Origin: Ischnura elegans
Taxonomy: Eukaryota; Arthropoda; Insecta; Odonata; Coenagrionidae
Assembly (NCBI RefSeq): GCF_921293095.1
Contig: NC_060246.1
Span: forward strand, 90,889,030 to 90,953,029
Reading direction: 5' to 3'
Length of the DNA: 64,000 nucleotides
The translations under genes were made by a program, and so were the position numbers. Under the pieces are notes generated by a model that saw only the letters and a list, made by a program, of their open reading frames with translations, was not told the DNA's origin and made no database searches. Every line of letters starts with the position of its first letter. Positions within the stretch are counted from its first letter, which is position 1. Positions 57,801 through 64,000 of this stretch are shown piece after piece.

Positions 57801-60800
57801 ATGTCAAATAATGCTCATTGGGCGTATAGCATCCAACATCGCTTTGGCCCCGTCAACGTAGTCGAATCTTAATGCTCTTTCACTTGCATTTCTCCGTTGA
57901 TTTTTGAGATGTTAACATAGGAGGATTTAGGGGGGTATGGGGGGACGTGCCCCCCCCCCAGACGCTTAAAAAAATGTACAACATATTTACAACGGATATC
58001 ATTAGGTTCGTTTTGTTTCGTATATTACGGAGCCTTCATTATTTAATTTTAAATTAATAACTTTCCTATTAAAATGAAGAGGATATCTTGAATAGTAATT
58101 TTTTATATTGTTTTTAATCTCAAATATAAGAAGACCGTTTGCCTGTCAGGCCCTTGTGCTCCCCCCCTGAAAAATTCTAGATCCGGCCTTGGATATCAAC
58201 TCAAGTTTCAGCGATGTTTATTTTACCCAACTTCTATACTTGGAGCACTCGAAACTCTTGAAAGTATCCTAGAGCCACGTGATTTAATTTTTATTTTAAC
58301 TGCCTCTGTGTGCTTAAAGTATTCGGAGTACTAATCAAACGTTAGTATTATTTTAAGCTCTCGTTCTCCATCCTCTCATAATTCCTATGCAGTATTATTT
58401 TTACGTTTGTTTTAATTATAATCATATTACAAGACTCAGTGCTTTCCTGGGCGCACGATATGGATAAGTTCCTCACGGGATTCCCACCTGGTGAGCTGTT
58501 CTACTAGAGCCGACGCGTCGCGACGTTTCAATGGCTTTCTCCGCCATCGTCCGCAGAGGGTTGAGTCTCACTCAATGCCTTGGTGGGAATCCCGTGAATA
58601 AGTTTCCTGGATATCAGACAATTACTTATACCACTTTTTAAAAATCCGTTTCTTGATGGATAACTTTCTGTATAACTTTACTTGGGTAGCCGTGCTTGCT
58701 TCACGAACAAAGTTCACTAACTCTTGCTTTACTTTGTGGTATTCCATTATAAGTTTCCTGGATATCAGACACTTACTTATACCACTTATTTTTTAAAAAG
58801 TAACTTATACCACTTATTTTTTAAAAATAAGTGGTATAAGTTACTTTTTTTTATCCCGTGAATAATTACTCTATAATCATATTATATAATAGAGTCTTAT
58901 CATCACCCTGTCGGTGTAATAATCGAATCCTGGCGTGACGTTACAGAGACGACTTTTCAAATTCTCCATTTTATTCTCGCTCGCTACCTAATTATTATCC
59001 GCTTCCCACCTTCGATTACGCCATCCTCTTCAATCGCAGCCCAAATAGTTCCTCATCTTCCTCCCCTTCGTCCCTTTCCCTCTCCTGTCGCAGACGACGC
59101 GCGGCGGAGGCAACAGGTTGGCTCATCCCTCCCCCTCCCGATTCTTTTCCTCACCTCCGTCCTCCCCTCTCAACCATTTCTCGAGTACCGTTTCTTGACC
59201 GAGCGTTCCTCGGCCACCGTCAGCTCGCCAATCCCCTCCTGCCTGCCTCCCTCTGTGCCGTCGGCATGTTAGGGGTCGCCTCGCAGTCGTGGCTTAATTG
59301 CATCCGAACATTGCCAGTTTTGCCCATCAGCGGCCATTACGTCTTGCCGAGCCATAATAATGAGTATTTTGTTGGTGCAAGGGGTTCAACCGAATGGCTA
59401 AGCATCCCACTTATGTTGAGGCGTATTTCTTGCTTGCAGTCGCGAGGATCTAACATTTGTCATAGTGTCTCATTCTTCTGAGTGTGAAGCCAATTTAGTT
59501 TCTTTATGGAACTCCCGCATTCCATTGAACAGCCTATGCTTGCAGCGTAGCTGGGATCACGTCTTGAAAAGGAATAATACTTTGCGAAGAGATTATCGAA
59601 GTAAATTGGGTGATAAAGTATACCCTATAACTATGAGTCGGACGCTGATCACTAAAGGAAAAGAGGGATTATTATTTTATGTTTATGCCAATAGAGCGAA
59701 AATGGTATTATTGCAAGAACAATGACGCAAGCCAAAAAATTAATATGCTAAGAAAATAATTAAAATTCTTAGAAATGTGAGCTTCCATTAAAAAAATGAT
59801 GTAACCTCTTAAGCTGAATTTTGGCTGCCGATACGAGAATAAGAAGAAACATGTAATTGTTGCATTCATAAAATGTTACTGAATATTTGGCATGTAGCGG
59901 AACGTTTTATATCTCAGAAATTAGTGTCCACTCGCATCAAGGTCCTCGACTTTAAGAACTGAATGAATGTGTCAACTAGATGCTCATGAGGAATTTAAAA
60001 TTACGCCACACTTAAGGTTGTCTCGGTATGTTCCCGTTTTATTTTGGAATATTGCCTTTGGTAATACAATTGTAACGGCGCAAGAAAATTCTTCCCGTTT
60101 AATAGCGCGGAATGTGCGGGCGAGAGTAAATTTGAGGCACTATTAAGTAAGACTTAAATGGTTGTCAGCACCTCAACTCCCCGGCGGCCGTGAGTTTCGA
60201 CTGGTGAATCGCCTCATATTTAATTCATAGAACATTTGAAGGACGTTGAAGCATTATTGTGAGGTAAACGAATGTGGGTATTGGCGTGTAACGTGCTACA
60301 TTTTCAATTATGTGGGTTCTGTATCGGCTCGCCCGTAGTGCCGATTTCTCATCATTTGTGAAAGTAGAAATTTTCACGAGATAATGACAGTCTTAATAAT
60401 CCTACTTTCAGTATGTACTGCGTGAAACAAGTACCGAAGCATGCAATCACGGGCACCAGTGAAATGAGATGTAATTAACAAGTAATTCACTTCTCCATGA
60501 AAAGTTTCATTTATTACCTCTTACATGTGCCCTTCCCTCAGTTTCGCAATGGCATTGGATGTCACCCGTATTTATTTCAGGAAGCAGAGCACATTTGTAT
60601 TACTTCTTCGCAATTTAATGAATCAGTCGATGATTATAGGAATCTTGGAGATTATAATGTCGCAAAACGTATCTTTATTATATGGTCTTAAATATGAATC
60701 ACAAAAAAACTTAAATTTTGTTTGTACCGGCACCTGTACATGTAATGGCCAAGGAAAATGTATCTAACCTGTTTCTGAAGAAAACTGGAGGCCTTCTTTC

Positions 60801-63629
60801 CAAAATATCTGAATCTAGAGAATACTTTCGTCGTTTTGCGAACTGCTCGTTCGTCTGCGTTGATGTAAATAACGCCCAAGGTCAGCAGTTTGTGCCAATT
60901 CTTTTGAAGCAGAATGCCAGTGTGAGAGTTCAAATAGTGTTTGGCACGCATTGGAATCTCTTGCCCACTTGGATTGCTTTGGGGAGATACTCGTTTGAGA
61001 AGTGAAGAGATACCCGTTTTCGTGATATGCGAAGGAATGAAACATAAACAGTTTACTCTATTTTTTAAACTAACTGTAGACCTTGCGTTGGATCTGTAGG
61101 TCGGTGAAATAAAGACGAGCTTAGAAGAAAATTGTATCGTGAAGATTGAAAATGTGGTGAGATTTTTGGCAATCTGTTTTAAATGTTTATTAAGAAATAG
61201 ACACCCAGTTCGTCATCAGTATCATGGGTGAAAGTGATGGAAACATTTAATTAAAGCTCCTATAATCAACTTGATGTCGAAAGGGAAAAATCTGCTGGGA
61301 TGTTAGTCTTGATATCGATTTACCCTCGCAGTGTACGAATTGTTTGAAAATGTTTTTTTTTTACTTTAAAATAGTTTTGCATACATTTCAAGGTGTTCAA
61401 TTTCGTGAAATACATCCATATATCCAAGAAGATGTTACTATCTACTTTCTCATGTGTTGCTATATTGAACTTTATGCCAGAGTATACTATATTTTGCTTG
61501 CGAATTTTAGCATGTGTGTGTTTTTTTTATAATTATCTTCTCGCGCGAGGAAGACATTGTGTTTCTAACTGTATTTTTAGTGCAGTGGTAAGGTATGACG
61601 TGCACATGAAAATAGGATGTTTTTAATATGCTTCGACCAACTCTTTTGCAGATCCTCCTCATATGAATATATTTACGCTCATATTCCTTCCATGTCAATA
61701 ACTAGAATTGCTCTTAATGGATATGGTTTATATTAAAATGGTTGCCGTTGGGTAACTTATTCAATTTATTTCCGAGGCACTAAAAATTATTCGAAAAGGG
61801 AAACACCCATTCTCCATTGGTTTCCTCACATTTTGGATTTTATCGCTCTCTGTCCGTCTACAACTTACTTGCTGACAGTGCTTACCGAGCGTAATTTCCA
61901 TGAATGCTCTTAGGGAGAAAAGAACCGTTACTTGTTTACGCCCTGTAAACGTATGAGGTTTTTTTCATCACGGGGTTAGGGATGGTATCTCTACCTTGAC
62001 ATCAAATGATAATAAAAGAATTTATGCGGGAAACCGGCTTCCTGATGATACCACATTCCATTTAAAATCCTGGTGACGTCAGCTTTTTCTTAGTTCTCTC
62101 TTCGGTTCCATTATAAGTATTTATTTAGGCTCCAAAATTATGACATTGCACTCCAATGAATCAATTTAAATGTCACCAATATTTAAAAAAATCCTTTGTT
62201 TCTATATGAAAACAATATACCATAAAGATACTTGCAAAATGTTATACATCTTTATTTAAAATTTGACGTGAATAAAATTTCCCTCCTGTAGTTTTTTGTC
62301 AGGTACCTCATTATCTATTTATCCCACAAATAATACCTTTGGATAATTCTTGGTAAAAGTTCTTCTAAAGAAATTTTTTGACAATAAATTGTCACGTTGC
62401 TTCCAGAAATGAACAGCGTTTTATTTACTACGTACGTAATTAATGAATACGTAATCGTGCACCAGGAAATGATTTCTTATCAAATATAATTTCTAATGAA
62501 TAATAAAAGCGTGTTGGAAATTGAGTTGACGTCACACCCAAGGTCTTATTTCCTCCTCTAGTGAGCTACTGAGCTCGCAGCCTTGGCGTGTATCGCGGCA
62601 CATGCGGTGACGCCTTTTTTTTGCACAAGCTTTTTTCAAGGTTCTGAGGCTTCAAGCGTCTGACTTCTATTTGAAAGTTTATAATGCAGCACAAGATGGC
62701 TCAAATACTCTGAATTCCCATTAAGCGCATTTTGCGGTTACGTTCCAAATCTCTGAATGTTATTGTGACACAAATGAAAACATGTATTTTATCTCACGTT
62801 TCGGCTTATAAAGGTGAGGCTAACGTTTAAAAAATAATAGGTGGTTAGTCGCGTCGATTTAAGTCTTAAAATTGAAAATTAAAGTCATATGGTGCAGATA
62901 AATGCTAATGTTGCCGGTCAAAAGATGGGAAATAATTCATTGACAGTTGGTTTAGGTTATGGATGGAGTTGGATGTTGATAAGCTTCATATTGACACATT
63001 GAGCCTCTTCTTTCTAAAATGAGACAATATTCCTGGGTGCGGTTCTCCAGCATTGAAAAATGTTACTCATTTTTGGCAATAAATGTTACAGGAAATGATC
63101 TAAGGTACTGCTAATAAAAATGATTTGGAAGTAAATTATTATCTCCAGGATATTACTCATTGGAAAAAAAACATTTCTCCGAAACAATGATTTTTAATTT
63201 TACTATAGCTAATTATAGCCCAAAATTATAGCTTCTTAGGAATTATTTTCCTCTTCTAGCGCATTTCATTTCTCTCTCAACGTTAACTTCGATGGATGAT
63301 ATCATCATGGATTTATATTTTAGTAAAATATGATTATAAATACTAAAAATTAATGTTAATTTCAATTTCGTTGGTACCTATTGCCATTAAAACTAGGTAA
63401 TTGAAATGTTGTGCCGGCTTGTGGTAGTAGACCCAACAATGAGGGTCTTATGGAGGCTACCTGAACCTCGAGGTCGCGATGTACCTACTATGTCGATGAG
63501 GCTCAAATAACGCGTAATTCTGATTCTGATCGCTGTATTTTCTTGAAAGCAAAGTTCAAATCGGGTCAAAAAGTAGCTGGAACACTCACCGACTGATAAA
63601 AATACGTAGAAGCTAGGTCTAGTCGACAT
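45774..63629 (-). CDS. Claudin/PMP22-like tetraspan membrane protein with alternative penultimate exons
   Basis: Minus-strand exons 63629-63590, 54073-53963, 52768-52631, 52103-52006, then either 48230-48065 or 47942-47777, then 45868-45774. Phases agree throughout. Each isoform is 648 nt, 215 residues. Visible membrane segments are in exon 3 (MIALFILAFFTVFIAFWTGV), exons 3-4 (ITATAILMLFSCLLTAGGMG) and the alternative exon (for example YILGWLSVGFSLISSTLF). The tail is rich in Tyr, Gly and Pro (YAYGYSYAYPGPYYHG) and ends PYNY. Layout and size fit arthropod claudin-like proteins of septate junctions or related PMP22-type tetraspans. The assembled N-terminus lacks a clear first membrane span and the W-GLW-C-C signature, so an exon may be missing in the 9.5 kb first intron, or exon 1 may be wrong. 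Exact orthology is not established. Confidence 0.8.
46690..46750 (+). repeat. Degenerate tRNA-like SINE head in the claudin-like intron
   Basis: GTGGCTTGGAAAGCCG followed by GGTTTGATTCG (46723-46733), a weak A-box/B-box pair. The remaining intron sequence 45869-47776 shows nothing else. Confidence 0.3.
47777..47942 (-). CDS. Claudin-like alternative exon 5a (downstream version)
   Basis: Acceptor ATCTCTGTTTTTACAG, donor GTAAGC, 166 nt, phase 0 in and 1 out. Encodes VLRDNTDITYDWSYIIAW, IGVGWALVSAIMFSAAAIC and LRNEREKEEAMNMQYMMP. By my count 29 of 55 residues match exon 5b, with conserved ends and a variable membrane segment, so both are under coding constraint. Confidence 0.85.
48065..48230 (-). 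CDS. Claudin-like alternative exon 5b (upstream version)
   Basis: Acceptor TTTGAATTACAG, donor GTGAGA, 166 nt, phase 0 in and 1 out. Encodes VLRDNATSWYGWSYILGW, LSVGFSLISSTLFFGATYC and LRSEKEEETAKNVQYIMP. It is 122 nt upstream of 5a in transcript order. Using 5b and 5a together would shift the frame (332 nt). Confidence 0.85.
49388..50910 (-). pseudogene. Jockey-like LINE, 5'-truncated and inactive, in claudin-like intron 4
   Basis: Minus strand, intronic in the same direction as the host gene. The RT frame starts at about 50910 with VPSRILSSVCKRI and continues with CQHGFLPGRSCLTN, motif A FLDFSKAFD, SGVPQGSVLGPYLFNLYIDD, then FYADNCKVF, where the catalytic YADD is changed to YADN (codon at 50434-50432). 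The frame shifts near 50190 (then HIETAKSKAMSLLG) and again before 49964 (DLKFIYNILNSITDCPELLS). The 3' end is an A-rich (AAAT)n tail at 49410-49391. Truncation at 50910 coincides exactly with a hairpin element. Confidence 0.85.
50910..51047. mobile_element. Hairpin MITE abutting the LINE truncation
   Basis: The left arm TGATATCTCCACTGAATAAA (with CGCTCAACAATCGCCCACC next) and the right arm ending GCAGTGGAGGTATCA pair over about 50 bp with a few mismatches. The inner arms around CCGAATCAAATCC are perfect and the loop is about 37 nt. Small size and near-complete pairing fit a foldback MITE. No clear target duplication. Confidence 0.65.
52006..52103 (-). CDS. Claudin-like exon 4, end of third helix and loop 2
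   Basis: Acceptor AATTTCACTTTTCAG, donor GTAAGT. Phase 1 in, phase 0 out. Encodes LLTAGGMGLWHGVEYYEKEK and VIGEEFYQQWDN. The charged second extracellular loop ends at the border with the alternative exons. Confidence 0.85.
52631..52768 (-). CDS. Claudin-like exon 3, second membrane segment
   Basis: Acceptor TACTTTTTTTTACAG, donor GTAAGT. Phase 1 in and out. Encodes GRSMIALFILAFFTVFIA followed by FWTGVAGCWRRSPGNITATA, that is a membrane helix, a short Cys/Trp/Arg loop with an NIT sequence, and the start of the next helix. Confidence 0.85.
53963..54073 (-). CDS. Claudin-like exon 2, extracellular loop region
   Basis: Acceptor TCTTTCCCTTTCAG, donor GTGAGT. Phase 1 in and out. Encodes VPLYLSPVETHCMNIDYF and IPDVDNQTKQFSEDAMTRL. 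It has one Cys and an Asn-Gln-Thr glycosylation sequon, and is probably extracellular loop 1. Confidence 0.8.
54775..55065. mobile_element. Short TIR element (hAT-like ends) in claudin-like intron 1
   Basis: Left end CAGTGCAGGGGCAGATTCAG, right end AAACCGCCACTG; the outer CAGTG is perfectly inverted. The body has G-rich ends like the neighbouring elements. The flanks AGGACCTT and GCCCAATC do not match, so the call rests on the ends alone. Confidence 0.4.
55097..55368. mobile_element. Non-autonomous hAT element with perfect 8-bp target duplication
   Basis: 272 bp. Left end CAAGGGCGTACCCAG and right end CTGGGTACGCCCATG form a 15-bp inverted repeat with one mismatch. It is flanked on both sides by TGTAGAGG (55089-55096 and 55369-55376), a perfect 8-bp duplication. 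A run of G near the left end, no coding. This is the cleanest DNA-transposon insertion in the window. Confidence 0.82.
55377..56000. other. GC/CpG-rich intronic segment
   Basis: Sharp rise in GC and CG content, with frames open on both strands (for example 55382-55774 minus). No domain recognised. It could be a CpG-island-like alternative promoter of the claudin-like gene, or an old repeat. Confidence 0.3.
56337..56760. repeat. Large inverted repeat made of two hairpins around a captured segment
   Basis: The left arm 56337-56474 begins TTGGAAGTAAAAAAATTAAA and holds a hairpin CGACTCGGGTTTCGTAACG...CGTTACGAAACCCGGGTCG. The right arm 56623-56760 is its inverse and ends TTTTACTTCCAA. Each arm is itself a hairpin, so the unit can fold at two levels. 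The 134-bp middle (56479-56612) is repeated at 57080-57221 without the arms. Confidence 0.8.
57080..57221 (+). repeat. Direct repeat of the segment captured at 56479-56612
   Basis: Begins ACTGGCTGCATATGCTACTC and ends GTCAGTCAGCGTCCACGA; the copy at 56479-56612 has the same ends, a few substitutions and lacks 8 bases after TTTACT. The downstream sequence here continues into apparently unique DNA. Confidence 0.75.
57916..58191 (+). mobile_element. Non-autonomous hAT-like element, family A copy 3
   Basis: 276 bp. Left end CATAGGAGGATTTAGGGGGG, right end CTAGATCCGGCCTTG. Flanks GATGTTAA (57908-57915) and GATATCAA (58192-58199), 6 of 8 matching. The interior shares CCCCCAGACGCTTAAAAA, TTCGTTTTGTTTCGTATA and GTTTGCCTGTCAGGCCC with copies 1 and 2. 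Confidence 0.7.
58473..58597. mobile_element. 125-bp TIR element with possible 9-10 bp target duplication
   Basis: Left end TCACGGGATTCCCACC and right end GGTGGGAATCCCGTGA are perfect inverse copies over 16 bp. Flanks ATAAGTTCC and ATAAGTTTCC suggest a 9-10 bp duplication, a length typical of Mutator-like elements. The interior contains a CG-rich patch (CGACGCGTCGCGACG). No coding. Confidence 0.65.
58750..58870. repeat. Tandem duplication plus near-perfect palindrome
   Basis: TAAGTTTCCTGGATATCAGA at 58752 repeats 58601. It is followed by a 27-bp-armed palindrome (arms 58795-58821 and 58823-58849, one-base spacer, arm core AACTTATACCACTTA), then ATCCCGTGAATAA, a partial repeat of the right end of the 58473-58597 element. 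Probably a rearranged product of that element. Confidence 0.7.
58960..59290. other. GC-rich pyrimidine-heavy segment
   Basis: CpG-rich, with C/T runs on + (A/G on -). On the minus strand a GTGAGG donor-like site occurs at about 59152, so a 5' UTR exon or internal promoter of the claudin-like gene is conceivable. No coding call is made. Confidence 0.3.
59291..63589. other. Claudin-like intron 1, distal part, no recognised exon
   Basis: Several frames of 60-95 codons occur on both strands (for example 60718-61005 + and overlapping minus frames) but none has a family match or paired splice sites I trust. AT-rich with T-runs near 61350 and 61525. Confidence 0.35.
63590..63629 (-). CDS. Claudin-like gene, candidate first coding exon
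   Basis: ATG at 63629 in the context ACAATGTCG, encoding MSTRPSFYVFLSV, with a strong donor GTGAGT and phase 1, compatible with exon 2. It is short, 9.5 kb from the next exon, and yields only the start of a hydrophobic segment, so it is less certain than the others. Confidence 0.45.
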
Positions 63630-64000
63630 TGTCTCATCGTGTTCAGGAGGTGGAAACTATTGCGTTAAAATCTGAGGGCATCCTACCCAATGATCCGATA
63701 CATGCTCAAGGAAACCGTTTTATTTTCATTGTCGATGCTTTAATGGCTTTTCGCTCTGAATAATGCGTAAAGCCGGTTGTATTCTTATGGTCGATTTTAT
63801 GTTTACCGTAGTTTGGTGAATTCATCGTTCTGGCTTCAATTGAGAATTAAAGTCCATATATGTTTGAGTGGCTTTCTCCGTGCTAATAGGAATTTAAAAA
63901 GGTTAATTTCTTAGTAACGGATAGTGATTTAAAAATGTCCGTGAATGTTACGTTGCCGTTTGCATTGCGTTTAAACTGAATTAAATAGAAAACAGCAAAA
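63630..64000. other. Upstream flank of the candidate claudin-like first exon
   Basis: If 63590-63629 is the true first coding exon, its 5' UTR and promoter lie here. No TATA or initiator arrangement is clear. Confidence 0.3.

Noticed and set aside
60718-61005. 95-codon + frame overlapping two minus frames of 76 and 87 codons
   Set aside because: No recognisable motif on either strand, no paired splice sites of matching phase; cannot be supported as an exon of the claudin-like gene.
1-64000. CRISPR array, operon, phage or defence system
   Set aside because: The window is eukaryotic with split genes; no regularly spaced repeats with unique spacers and no bacterial gene arrangement.

Overview
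This window is eukaryotic nuclear DNA, most likely from an arthropod with a large, AT-rich, repeat-dense genome (a hemimetabolous insect is my best guess; the species cannot be fixed from the sequence). The basis is: genes split by GT-AG introns, long introns, three recognisable animal genes, jockey-like and other non-LTR retrotransposon debris, tRNA-derived SINEs, and many short non-autonomous DNA transposons. There are no operons, CRISPR arrays or prokaryotic features.

Layout. 1-1310: 3' part of a non-LTR retrotransposon ending in (TAA)n. 1310-22500: gene-poor; two MITE copies (3111, 7758), hAT-like non-autonomous elements, LINE 3' fragments, SINE duplications, foldback repeats and several GC/CpG-rich patches of unknown role. 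22524-27477 (+): four exons of a Sans/USH1G scaffold homologue (ankyrin repeats, central region, SAM domain, C-terminal PDZ ligand); its first coding exon was not found. 31003-35139 (-): a complete five-exon HAPSTR1 (C16orf72) homologue of 264 residues, tail-to-tail with Sans. 36300-45770: repeats, including a 0.93 kb foldback element, an inverted tRNA-like pair and a decayed LINE carrying a nested hAT-like insertion. 45774-63629 (-): a claudin/PMP22-like tetraspan gene spread over about 18 kb, with two tandem, equal-length, same-phase versions of its penultimate exon that look mutually exclusive. Its introns hold a dead jockey-like LINE, hairpin MITEs and two clean non-autonomous hAT-like elements.

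The three genes have no evident common pathway: Sans is a microvillus/stereocilium scaffold, HAPSTR1 is a stress-response regulator that binds the ubiquitin ligase HUWE1, and the tetraspan is probably a junction or membrane protein. I see no convincing wholly new system. The most interesting signals are the duplicated alternative exon of the tetraspan gene and an arrangement at 56337-57221 in which a short local segment appears to have been copied between two inverted hairpins.
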